From positions 2,232,001-2,296,000 of the forward strand of contig NZ_DAJPEN010000001.1 of the NCBI RefSeq assembly GCF_025993685.1: DNA of 64,000 bases, in the 5' to 3' direction. Source of the stretch: Bacteroides mediterraneensis (GTDB lineage: Bacteria > Bacteroidota > Bacteroidia > Bacteroidales > Bacteroidaceae). This document shows, one piece after another, positions 42,132 to 49,681 of this stretch (position 1 is its first letter; every line of letters starts with the position of its first letter). The notes under the pieces were generated by a model, which did not search any database, was not told the DNA's origin, and saw nothing but the letters and a program-made list of their open reading frames with translations. The translations under genes were made by a program, and so were the position numbers.

Positions 42132-42986
42132 TCAACAAGCCTTGAAGCTCATGTCGAGACCTTTCACAGAATGGGTCAATGCACCCACGGAGATGTAATC
42201 CACTCCACATTCCGCATAGTCGCGTAGCGTGTCAAACGTGATACCGCCGGAAGATTCCAGTTCCACACGTCCACCCACCATTTCCACAGCCTTGCGGGTA
42301 TTCTCCGGTGTGAAATTGTCGAGCATGATACGGTCAACTCCACCCAGGTCGAGCACCTGCTGCAACTCGTCGAAGTTACGTACCTCGATTTCAATCTTCA
42401 GGTCCTTGCCTTTTTCCTTGCAGTATTCCTTGGCCCGCGTGATGGCCTTGTCGATGCCTCCTGCGAAATCCACATGATTGTCTTTCAGCAGAATCATGTC
42501 GAACAGACCGATACGATGGTTCACACCCCCACCGATTTTCACCGCCATTTTCTCCAGAATACGCATGCCCGGAGTCGTCTTACGCGTATCGAGCACACGG
42601 GTCTTTGTCCCTTTCAGGCGTTCCACATACTTGTGGGTCATGGTTGCGATACCGCTCATGCGCTGCATGATGTTCAGCATCAGGCGTTCGGTCTGCAACA
42701 AAGACTGCACCTTGCCTTCCACTACCATCGGCACATCCCCCGGTTTCACGTGCGTACCGTCTTGCATGAATACGGTCACCTTCATGTCGGGGTCGAAACG
42801 ATGAAACACTTCCTTGGCCACTTCAATGCCGGCCAGGATTCCTTCTTCCTTGATCAGCAGTTTCGACTTTCCCATGGCATCTGCCGGGATACACGACAAT
42901 GTAGTATGGTCTCCGTCGCCTATATCCTCTGCAAAAGAGAGGTCAATCAGACGGTCAATCAAATCCTTTACAATTTTTTCGTCCAT
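42132..42986 (-). CDS. nadC: Nicotinate-nucleotide pyrophosphorylase (quinolinate phosphoribosyltransferase)
   Basis: A 284-residue enzyme that converts quinolinate and PRPP to nicotinate mononucleotide in NAD synthesis. Signature parts are TERLMLNIMQRMSGIATMT, LDTRKTTPGMRILEKMAVKI, GGGVNHRIGLFDMILLKDNH, IEIEVRNFDE and LESSGGITFDTLRDYAECGV. The ATG at 42986 (MDEKIVKDLI) is chosen over an upstream ATG that lies close to the promoter. It is divergent from rlmH. Confidence 0.96.
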   Translation of the reverse strand: MDEKIVKDLIDRLIDLSFAEDIGDGDHTTLSCIPADAMGKSKLLIKEEGILAGIEVAKEVFHRFDPDMKVTVFMQDGTHVKPGDVPMVVEGKVQSLLQTERLMLNIMQRMSGIATMTHKYVERLKGTKTRVLDTRKTTPGMRILEKMAVKIGGGVNHRIGLFDMILLKDNHVDFAGGIDKAITRAKEYCKEKGKDLKIEIEVRNFDELQQVLDLGGVDRIMLDNFTPENTRKAVEMVGGRVELESSGGITFDTLRDYAECGVDYISVGALTHSVKGLDMSFKAC

Positions 42987-43019
42987 TTTGTTCAAAATAT
43001 TAGGTGATATTTCATGTAG

Positions 43020-43027
43020 CAAAGGTA
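43020..43027 (-). promoter_or_regulatory. Bacteroides -7 box (TACCTTTG) for nadC
   Basis: Minus-strand TACCTTTG, 33 bases before the nadC start. It faces the rlmH -7 box at 43039-43046, only 11 bases away, so the two promoters overlap. Confidence 0.6.
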
Positions 43028-43038
43028 ATTATTATTCA

Positions 43039-43046
43039 TATCTTTG
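43039..43046 (+). promoter_or_regulatory. Bacteroides -7 box (TATCTTTG) for rlmH
   Basis: TATCTTTG matches the consensus and lies 35 bases before the rlmH ATG. Confidence 0.6.
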
Positions 43047-43081
43047 CAAAGACAACCCGTTTTAATCAAAGTAAAAAAGAT

Positions 43082-43555
43082 ATGAAATTTACCCTACTTG
43101 TGGTCGGCCGGACGGTCGAAAAGCATTACATCACAGCCATCAGCGACTACGTGGAACGTACCAAGCACTACATTTCGTTCGACATGGAAGTGATTCCCGA
43201 ACTCAAGAACACCAAGAGCCTCAGCATGGACCAGCAGAAAGAAAAAGAAGGCGAAGCCATCCTGAAAGCCCTTCAGCCGGGCGATGTGGTGGTACTTCTT
43301 GACGAGCATGGAAAAGAATTCCGCTCCATCGAGTTCGCCAACTGGATAGAACGGAAAATGCATACGGTAAACAAGCGGCTGGTATTCATCATCGGCGGGC
43401 CTTACGGATTCTCTCCGGCAGTCTATCAGGCAGCCCAGGAAAAGATTTCCCTGTCCAAGATGACCTTCTCACACCAGATGATACGGCTCATCTTCGTGGA
43501 ACAGCTTTACCGGGCCATGACCATTCTGAACAACGGCCCCTATCACCACGAATAG
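43082..43555 (+). CDS. rlmH: 23S rRNA pseudouridine-1915 N3-methyltransferase
   Basis: A 157-residue SPOUT methyltransferase that modifies the pseudouridine in helix 69 of 23S rRNA, using S-adenosylmethionine. VLLDEHGKEFRSIEFANWIE, FIIGGPYGFSPAVYQAAQEK and the C-terminal FSHQMIRLIFVEQLYRAMTI with a final NNGPYHHE are diagnostic. The ATG at 43082 (MKFTLLVVGR) is the family start. It converges on the LysM gene with 5 bases between stops. Confidence 0.95.
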   Translation: MKFTLLVVGRTVEKHYITAISDYVERTKHYISFDMEVIPELKNTKSLSMDQQKEKEGEAILKALQPGDVVVLLDEHGKEFRSIEFANWIERKMHTVNKRLVFIIGGPYGFSPAVYQAAQEKISLSKMTFSHQMIRLIFVEQLYRAMTILNNGPYHHE

Positions 43556-43560
43556 ACCGG

Positions 43561-44451
43561 TCAGCGCAGCCGCAGAATGTCGCCCACCTTCGGAGCCGGA
43601 GCATCCGGTTCCATCTTATTCAGTTTGTACAGGTTCTTCAGGCGGATGCCGAACTTCTGTGAGATAGAATACATGGAGTCGCCCTGACGTACCACGTAAA
43701 CGATGTATTCCTTCGTAGCCCGACGGCGTTTCTTCTCCAGGTATACCACTTCACCTCCCGTAAACTCATAATCTTTCGGCAGTTCATTGTAAGTGCGGAG
43801 TTTCTTCTTGCTGATGCCCAGCTCATCCGAAAGCGACTTGAACGTATCTCCCCGACGGGCGATGATGTACACCATGTCGTTGGCCAGATACGGCTGATGC
43901 GGATTGGGGAACTCCTCGGCCCACTCCAGTCCCTTCTTGCTGTCGTAACGGTCCAGGTCATACAGTTCGATGATATTAATCAGGCGGTCGGCATAACGCG
44001 GGTCGGTAGCATAACCCGCCTTTTTCAGTCCGCGGGCCCATCCCTTGTAGTCCGTAATCTTCAGACGGAACAAAGAAGCGTACCGTGCTCCGGTACGCAG
44101 GAACTTGGAATGGTCGCGATAAGAATCCTTGGCATGACGGTAAGCCCGGAAACATTCGTTGGGCGCATCGTCATCGGCACGCACCGTACGCCCGTCCCAG
44201 CTCCGTCCGCACTTGATGCCGAAATGGTTATTCGATTTGCGGGCCAGTTCACTCCGTCCGGCCCCCGACTCCAGCAATCCCTGCGCCAGCGTGATACTGG
44301 CTGGGATGTGGTAACGCTTCATCTCTTCCACGGCAATCTTGTGATACTGCCGGATGTAATCCTCGTATGCCTTGTTCCGCCGCTGGGCCGCTCCCAAAGA
44401 TAGTACCATCCCTGCCAAGCAGCACACCAAGATATATCTTAATGATTTCAT
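43561..44451 (-). CDS. Exported glucosaminidase with two LysM domains
   Basis: A 296-residue secreted protein (signal peptide LVCCLAGMVLSLGAA). Residues 30-165 are a glucosaminidase/FlgJ-type domain (GH73-like), with the catalytic Glu in ITLAQGLLESGAGRSELARK and SNNHFGIKC. Two LysM peptidoglycan-binding domains follow: VYIIARRGDTFKSLSDELGI (about 195-240) and YVVRQGDSMYSISQKFGI (about 250-295). It probably cleaves septal peptidoglycan. A -7 box is 26 bases upstream of the start. Confidence 0.92.
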   Translation of the reverse strand: MKSLRYILVCCLAGMVLSLGAAQRRNKAYEDYIRQYHKIAVEEMKRYHIPASITLAQGLLESGAGRSELARKSNNHFGIKCGRSWDGRTVRADDDAPNECFRAYRHAKDSYRDHSKFLRTGARYASLFRLKITDYKGWARGLKKAGYATDPRYADRLINIIELYDLDRYDSKKGLEWAEEFPNPHQPYLANDMVYIIARRGDTFKSLSDELGISKKKLRTYNELPKDYEFTGGEVVYLEKKRRRATKEYIVYVVRQGDSMYSISQKFGIRLKNLYKLNKMEPDAPAPKVGDILRLR

Positions 44452-44476
44452 GCAGTTCTTCTTTTATGGTTTTGCA

Positions 44477-44484
44477 CAAAGATA
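44477..44484 (-). promoter_or_regulatory. Bacteroides -7 box (TATCTTTG) for the glucosaminidase gene
   Basis: Minus-strand TATCTTTG, 26 bases before the start at 44451. Confidence 0.6.
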
Positions 44485-44559
44485 AGCGATTCGGTACAGA
44501 AGCCTTACGGGTAAATGCTTAAAAATACAGAAAAGCAGAAGGAAAACCGATTTTTTGCG

Positions 44560-44567
44560 TATATTTG
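44560..44567 (+). promoter_or_regulatory. Bacteroides -7 box (TATATTTG) for cdd
   Basis: TATATTTG, 30 bases before the cdd ATG at 44597. Confidence 0.6.
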
Positions 44568-44596
44568 TTTATTACCCAACCACAAAAACAACCGCC

Positions 44597-45079
44597 ATGA
44601 AAGAAATTAAACTGGAAATCTGTATCCACTCTTTGCAATACGAAGAACTTGCCCCGCAAGACCGCAAGCTGATTGACAAGGCCAAAGAGGCCACCTCGCG
44701 CAGTTACGCTCCCTACTCCAAATTCTCGGTCGGTGCCGCCGCCCTGCTGAAAAACGGGATTATCGTCACGGGAACGAATCAGGAAAACGCCGCCTATCCT
44801 TCCGGCCTGTGCGCCGAACGCACCACACTGTTCTATGCCAATTCCCAGTATCCCGACCAGGCGGTACTGACACTGGCCATTGCTGCCCGCAACGAAGCCG
44901 GCTACCTTGACACGCCGATTCCTCCCTGCGGAGCCTGCCGCCAGGTATTGCTGGAAACGGAGCAACGCTACCGTCAGCCCATGCGCATCCTGCTGTATGG
45001 CGAGAAAGCGATTTACGAGGTAGACGGTACGAAAGACCTGCTCCCGTTGTCGTTCGGCGGGGAATTTCTGACGAAATAA
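44597..45079 (+). CDS. cdd: Cytidine deaminase
   Basis: A 160-residue zinc-dependent deaminase that converts cytidine to uridine in pyrimidine salvage. YAPYSKFSVGAAALLKNG, then the catalytic Cys-Ala-Glu in SGLCAERTTLFYA and the two zinc cysteines of PPCGACRQVLLE are present. The ATG at 44597 (MKEIKLEI) is chosen because the earlier in-frame ATG overlaps the -7 box. The short, tetramer-type enzyme. The 22-bp repeat array begins 23 bases after the stop. Confidence 0.95.
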   Translation: MKEIKLEICIHSLQYEELAPQDRKLIDKAKEATSRSYAPYSKFSVGAAALLKNGIIVTGTNQENAAYPSGLCAERTTLFYANSQYPDQAVLTLAIAARNEAGYLDTPIPPCGACRQVLLETEQRYRQPMRILLYGEKAIYEVDGTKDLLPLSFGGEFLTK

Positions 45080-45101
45080 GAAGATTTTTGAGGACAGAAA
45101 A

Positions 45102-45205
45102 AAACGCAAGTGCGTTTCCACAAAAACGTACTTGCGTTTCAAGTAAAACGTCCTTGCGTTTCGGATAAAACGTACTTACGTTTTCCTCCAAACGCAAAGG
45201 CGTTT
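45102..45205. repeat. 22-bp-period palindromic array, five units
   Basis: Five 16-bp quasi-palindromes start at 45102, 45124, 45146, 45168 and 45190, exactly 22 bases apart: AAACGCAAGTGCGTTT, AAACGTACTTGCGTTT, AAACGTCCTTGCGTTT, AAACGTACTTACGTTT and AAACGCAAAGGCGTTT. The 6-base spacers (CCACAA, CAAGTA, CGGATA, TCCTCC) are unrelated. The outer units are flanked by A7 on the left and T7 on the right, so the ends can also act as terminators for the converging cdd and ABC-F transcripts. Confidence 0.92.
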
Positions 45206-45214
45206 TTTTGCATC

Positions 45215-46834
45215 TTATTTATCGCCGTACATACGGGCACGCATCTCCTTGATATGGTCGGATGAGATGTACTCGTCGTAATCCATCATCTTGTCGATGA
45301 TACCGTTCGGAGTCAGCTCGATGATACGGTTGGCCACGGTTTCGATGAACTCATGGTCGTGTGAAGAGAAGAGCACATTTCCCTTGTAAATCTTCAGGTT
45401 GTTGTTGAACGCCTGAATGGATTCCAAGTCCAGGTGGTTGGTCGGAGTATCCAGAATCAGACAGTTGGCATTGCGCAGCTGCATGCGGGCAATCATACAA
45501 CGCATCTTTTCTCCTCCCGAAAGCACGCTGACTTTCTTCATCACTTCTTCGCCGGAGAACAGCATACGTCCCAGGTAGCCTTTCATTTCCACCTCATTGC
45601 CCTGACCGTACTGACTCAGCCAGTCCACCAGGTTCAGGTCGCAGTTGAAATAATCAGTGTTGTCCAATGGCAGGTAAGCCGTGGTGATGGTTACCCCCCA
45701 GTTATAATGTCCGGCCTGCGCCTTGCGGTTGCCGTTGATAATCTCGAACAGGGCCGTCATGGCACGCGGGTCGCGGCTCAGGAACACAATCTTGTCGCCC
45801 TTCTCCACCGTGAAGTTCACGTCGTTGAAGAGCACCGTACCCTCTTCCGTTTCGGCACGCAGACCCGACACCTCCAGAATCTGGTTGCCCGGTTCGCGGT
45901 CCATCGTAAAGATGATGCCCGGATACTTGCGTGACGACGGCTTGATTTCGTCGACCGTCAGTTTCTCCAGCATCTTCTTACGGCTGGTAGTCTGCTTGGA
46001 CTTCGCTACGTTGGCAGAGAAACGACGGATAAATTCTTCCAGTTCCTTGCGCTTTTCTTCCGCCTTGGCCTTCTGGTTCTGCTGCTGACGGAGAGCCAGC
46101 TGGCTGGATTCGTACCAGAAGCTATAGTTACCGGCAAAGAGGTTCACCTTGCCGAAGTCGATGTCGACCGTATGCGTACATACCGAGTCGAGGAAGTGAC
46201 GGTCGTGACTCACCACCAGCACGGTATGCTCAAAGTTGGAAAGGTATTCTTCGAGCCAGGTCACCGTATCCATATCCAGGTCGTTGGTCGGCTCGTCGAG
46301 CAACAGGTTGTCCGGATTTCCGAAAAGCGCCTGTGCCAGCATCACGCGCACCTTTTCCTTACCACTCAAATCACCCATCAGCGTGTTATGCTTGTCTTCC
46401 TTGATGCCCAGACCGCTCAGCAGGATGGCCGCATCGCTCTCGGCATTCCAGCCTTCCAGTTCGGCAAACTTTTCTTCCAGTTCGGCTGCCTTGATACCGT
46501 CTTCATCGGTAAAGTCTTCCTTGGCATACAGGGCCTCGCGCTGCTTCATGATGTCCCACAACACGGTGTGTCCCATCAGCACGGTATCGAGCACCGTATG
46601 GGCATCAAACTTGAAGTGGTCCTGGCTCAACACCGAAAGGCGCTCGCCCGGTCCCAGCGTGACACTTCCCTTAGTAGGGTCCAGCTCACCCGAAATCACT
46701 TTCAGGAACGTGGACTTACCGGCACCGTTGGCTCCGATGATGCCATAGATATTACCATTCGTGAACTTCAGGTTCACGTCGTTATACAACACTCTTTTAC
46801 CAAATTGAACGGCTACATTTGAAACTGTTATCAT
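45215..46834 (-). CDS. ABC-F family ATPase with degenerate second nucleotide site
   Basis: A 539-residue YbiT-like ABC-F protein without membrane segments; the family acts on ribosomes. The first domain has Walker A GIIGANGAGKSTFLKVI and Walker B NLLLDEPTNDLDMD; its signature reads LSGKEKVRV, with Lys for the second Gly. The linker at about 240-310 is the interdomain arm. The second domain lacks a Walker A: the position reads GDKIVFLSRDPRAMTALFEI. Its Walker B is CLILDTPTNHLD, with Thr for the catalytic Glu, while the signature LSGGEKMRC is intact. Only the composite site built from the first Walker A can be fully normal. Family function: translation factor or antibiotic protection; the target here is unknown. 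Confidence 0.9.
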   Translation of the reverse strand: MITVSNVAVQFGKRVLYNDVNLKFTNGNIYGIIGANGAGKSTFLKVISGELDPTKGSVTLGPGERLSVLSQDHFKFDAHTVLDTVLMGHTVLWDIMKQREALYAKEDFTDEDGIKAAELEEKFAELEGWNAESDAAILLSGLGIKEDKHNTLMGDLSGKEKVRVMLAQALFGNPDNLLLDEPTNDLDMDTVTWLEEYLSNFEHTVLVVSHDRHFLDSVCTHTVDIDFGKVNLFAGNYSFWYESSQLALRQQQNQKAKAEEKRKELEEFIRRFSANVAKSKQTTSRKKMLEKLTVDEIKPSSRKYPGIIFTMDREPGNQILEVSGLRAETEEGTVLFNDVNFTVEKGDKIVFLSRDPRAMTALFEIINGNRKAQAGHYNWGVTITTAYLPLDNTDYFNCDLNLVDWLSQYGQGNEVEMKGYLGRMLFSGEEVMKKVSVLSGGEKMRCMIARMQLRNANCLILDTPTNHLDLESIQAFNNNLKIYKGNVLFSSHDHEFIETVANRIIELTPNGIIDKMMDYDEYISSDHIKEMRARMYGDK

Positions 46835-46866
46835 CTGTTTTTTCTACCTTTTTTTGAATTATGCGG

Positions 46867-46874
46867 CAAAGATA
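46867..46874 (-). promoter_or_regulatory. Bacteroides -7 box (TATCTTTG) for the ABC-F gene
   Basis: Minus-strand TATCTTTG, 33 bases before the ABC-F start at 46834. Confidence 0.6.
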
Positions 46875-46887
46875 CGGATTTCCACCG

Positions 46888-46926
46888 AAAAAATAAAGGG
46901 AAAAACCACGAAGCGTTTCTCCCTTT
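46888..46926 (-). terminator. Terminator of the efflux/two-component operon
   Basis: On the minus strand, AAAGGGA pairs with TCCCTTT (46895-46901 and 46920-46926) and is followed by ATTTTTT. It comes directly after the response regulator stop. Confidence 0.75.
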
Positions 46927-46930
46927 CCGT

Positions 46931-47689
46931 TTAGAACCAGTCCTTCAGTTCCGAAGCCTTGGCCTTGCTGATGATGATTTTCTCGGGCACCGGCACTTTC
47001 AGGTTGATGGCCAGCCGTCCGTTGAACCACAGGCTGATGTCGGACACGGCCTTCCGCGATACGATAAACTGGCGGTTGGCCCGGAAGAAATCGTGCGGGT
47101 TGAGCAGTTCGGCCAGCTCGTCGAGCGACTGCGAGAATACAAACTCCTTCCCGTCTCCGTCGACAGCCTTGACCAGCCCGTTGGAGATATAGAAATACTG
47201 GATGGACTCGACCGATACCGGCAGGAACTTGTCGCCCTTCACCGGCACCAGGAAATGGGTCTTGTAACTCTCCTCCTTTTTCAGGCTCCGGAGAATCTCC
47301 GACAGGTCGGGCTGTTTCTCCGCCTTCGGCTGTCCGCCCAACAGTTCCAGCTTGTGCATGGCCTCCTGCAAGTCAGTACGGCTGATGGGCTTGAGCAGAT
47401 AGGCCACGCTGTTCACCTTGAACGCCCGCAATGCATATTCATCGTAGGCCGTGGTAAAGATAATCGGACAGGTGATGTCCACCTGTGCACAGATGTCGAA
47501 GGCTGAGCCGTCGGCCAAATGGATGTCCATAAACACCAGCTCCGGCATGGGATGCGTACGAAACCATTCCACTCCGTCGAAAATGCTGTCCACCTCCCCG
47601 ACGATTTCAAAATCGGTGTCTACTTCCTGCATCACGGCCTTCAGGTTGCGCAAAGCTGCTTTCTCATCTTCTATAATCAGTGTTTTCAT
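46931..47689 (-). CDS. LytTR family response regulator
   Basis: A 252-residue response regulator. The receiver domain (1-120) has the phospho-acceptor Asp in LVFMDIHLADGS, preceded by the acidic pair in IIEDEKAAL, and the Lys in YLLKPIS. The LytTR DNA-binding domain occupies about 140-250 (FLVPVKGDKFLPVSVESIQY, FFRANRQFIVSRKAV, KVPVPEKIIISKAKASELKD). It is the partner of the sensor encoded one base upstream. As the last gene of the RND operon it probably regulates that operon; this is inferred from linkage. Confidence 0.93.
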   Translation of the reverse strand: MKTLIIEDEKAALRNLKAVMQEVDTDFEIVGEVDSIFDGVEWFRTHPMPELVFMDIHLADGSAFDICAQVDITCPIIFTTAYDEYALRAFKVNSVAYLLKPISRTDLQEAMHKLELLGGQPKAEKQPDLSEILRSLKKEESYKTHFLVPVKGDKFLPVSVESIQYFYISNGLVKAVDGDGKEFVFSQSLDELAELLNPHDFFRANRQFIVSRKAVSDISLWFNGRLAINLKVPVPEKIIISKAKASELKDWF

Positions 47690-47690
47690 T

Positions 47691-48734
47691 TCAAATCAAA
47701 GGCAAAATCACAGTAAAACGGTTGTTCTCTTCCTGTACGGAAACCTCTTTTTTATACAGCAACTGGTAACGTTTGGCCAGGTTGGCCAGACCGATTCCCA
47801 TTCCGGCCGTCCCACCCCGCTTGGGTTGCAACGGGTTGCTCACCTCCACCGTGTCGCCTTCCGCCTTTACCAGCACCGTCAGCGGACGGCGGTTACTGAT
47901 TTCGTTGTGCTTCACGGCATTCTCTATCAGCAGCTGGAGGGCCATGGGAGGCAGCTTGCGGGAAAGCAGCTCCGGCGAAATCCGGATGTCAAACTGCAGA
48001 TTCTCTTCGTAACGCACCTGCAGCAGATACATATATGATTTCACAAATTCCATTTCCTCCCGCAGAGTTACGGAATGTGACTCATTGTCCTGCAAAGTAT
48101 AGCGCATCACCTTCGACAGCTCCTCCAGGTAATGACGGGCCTTGTCGGGCGATTCGCGAATGAGCAGATACAAGGTGTTCAGCGAATTGAACAACATGTG
48201 CGGATTCAGCTGGCTCTTCAGGGCCTCGTACTGGTTGATGATGTTTTCCGTGCGCAACTGCTGGTTTTCGAGCAGCATCTTGCGGCTTTTCCGGTTCTGG
48301 TAGAAGAAATAACAGCTTCCCGTCACAATGCAGGTAATCAGGAAATCGCGCAGCGGATGGAGGTAATGGTGAAGCATGGCATCGATGGCCGGAATGTCGA
48401 AATGCAGGTGCAAGTAGACGAAAAACTTTCCAAGCAGATTGCTCGCAATCCACGTGAGCACAAACGCGCAGAGCATCTTCTTCCACCCGATGGAAACCAT
48501 GTCACTGTTGAAATGGAACACGGCCTCGTTCAGGAAGAAAAGCAACAACAAGGAAACATACGTAAACAGCACCTCATTGCCCACATCTGCCCAGTGCATA
48601 CCCGGAAACGAAAGCCCGTCGGCCGAATACGGATTCGACAAGGTAATCAGTTCCGGGAAATGCGTAAGGAATGCCACCATGATGGCGATGGCATTCACTA
48701 CCAGCAGATATTTATTGTTCACGATTCGCTTCAT
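47691..48734 (-). CDS. LytS/YehU-type sensor histidine kinase
   Basis: A 347-residue membrane kinase. Four hydrophobic segments in residues 1-145 (for example YLLVVNAIAIMVAFL and VLFTYVSLLLLFFLNEAVFH) are followed by a His_kinase domain with the phospho-acceptor His in ALKSQLNPHMLFNSLNTLYL and an ATP-binding domain with LLIENAVKHNEISN and GIGLANLAKRYQLLY. No periplasmic sensor domain is visible, so the stimulus is probably detected in the membrane. It is separated from the LytTR regulator by one base. Confidence 0.92.
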   Translation of the reverse strand: MKRIVNNKYLLVVNAIAIMVAFLTHFPELITLSNPYSADGLSFPGMHWADVGNEVLFTYVSLLLLFFLNEAVFHFNSDMVSIGWKKMLCAFVLTWIASNLLGKFFVYLHLHFDIPAIDAMLHHYLHPLRDFLITCIVTGSCYFFYQNRKSRKMLLENQQLRTENIINQYEALKSQLNPHMLFNSLNTLYLLIRESPDKARHYLEELSKVMRYTLQDNESHSVTLREEMEFVKSYMYLLQVRYEENLQFDIRISPELLSRKLPPMALQLLIENAVKHNEISNRRPLTVLVKAEGDTVEVSNPLQPKRGGTAGMGIGLANLAKRYQLLYKKEVSVQEENNRFTVILPLI

Positions 48735-48743
48735 GCGTCAGAA

Positions 48744-49661
48744 TCAAGATTTTTGGGGAGCCTTACGGGCTGATACATACATTCCGGGACGGAAATCTTT
48801 CAGCGGATGCAACACACGGGCATACACCTTGATGGAGCGGTTGGTGCTGTCCACCATCTGGTCGATGGAAACCAACACGGCTTCAAACGTTTTATCACCC
48901 ATGCCATTCACACGGAACTCAATCTGGTCGCCCACCTTCAAATCGTCCAAATCTTTCTCGTAAGCAGTCAGCTGCAACATCAGCGCCTGCTTGTCAATCA
49001 CGTCACACACAGGTTCACCCACATTGAAATATTTTCCCAGATTGACGTTCATATTCGTCACATATCCGCTCAGCGGAGCTTTTATCTCCAAATAAGGATG
49101 AATGCCCTGCGTCTGCAAATGACGGGTATCCATACCCAGAATCTGCAACTGGGCAGCCGCCGCATCCAGCCGGCTCTTCATGGAGAGATAGTCCGACTTG
49201 CTCTGCTGCATCTGTTTCTGTGAAGCGGCCTCGTGCGAAGCCAGGTTCTTCTGGCGGAGATATTCTTTTTCCAGGAATTCCACTTGTGCGGCTGCATCCA
49301 GCCAGGTCTGCTGCAAGGCGATGAAGTCCGGATTTTCCAATGTCAGAATTACTTGGTTTTTCTGTACGTAGCTGCCCGGAAGGAAAGCCACACTGTGTAC
49401 GGCGCCTCCCATGCTCAAGGTAATGGTGGCATGCCGCTGCGGAGGTACCATCAGGATACCGTTGAAAGACGGTGCATTGGCCACTTGGGTCGCTCCAGAA
49501 ACCCCGTCCACTTCCACGCTGTCGGCCGAGGCTGAAAGACTGTCGGCCTGTGCCGACTGTGTGCCGGCTGCTTCATCGGTTGTTTGTTCGGATGCACCTC
49601 CCCCGCAAGCCGTGAAAGCCAGTGCACACCATAAGGCTGAGAAAAAAAGTATCTGTTTCAT
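48744..49661 (-). CDS. RND efflux periplasmic adaptor (membrane fusion) lipoprotein
   Basis: A 305-residue adaptor of the CusB/CzcB type with a lipoprotein signal peptide (ALAFTAC, Cys18) and a low-complexity Ser/Ala/Asp linker. The barrel-sandwich halves (FLPGSYVQKNQVILTLENPD and IKAPLSGYVTNMNVNLGKYF) flank a helical hairpin (FLEKEYLRQKNLASHEAASQ), followed by a beta-barrel domain with FRVNGMGDKTFEAVLVSIDQ. It would bridge the inner-membrane pump and the outer-membrane channel. It lies 20 bases after the pump gene and is shorter than most CusB proteins. Confidence 0.92.
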   Translation of the reverse strand: MKQILFFSALWCALAFTACGGGASEQTTDEAAGTQSAQADSLSASADSVEVDGVSGATQVANAPSFNGILMVPPQRHATITLSMGGAVHSVAFLPGSYVQKNQVILTLENPDFIALQQTWLDAAAQVEFLEKEYLRQKNLASHEAASQKQMQQSKSDYLSMKSRLDAAAAQLQILGMDTRHLQTQGIHPYLEIKAPLSGYVTNMNVNLGKYFNVGEPVCDVIDKQALMLQLTAYEKDLDDLKVGDQIEFRVNGMGDKTFEAVLVSIDQMVDSTNRSIKVYARVLHPLKDFRPGMYVSARKAPQKS

Positions 49662-49681
49662 CTTGTTATGCTTTTTATTTT

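Noticed and set aside
45102..45205. CRISPR array
   Set aside because: Repeats are 16 bp with 6-bp spacers, far below CRISPR sizes, and no cas gene is nearby.
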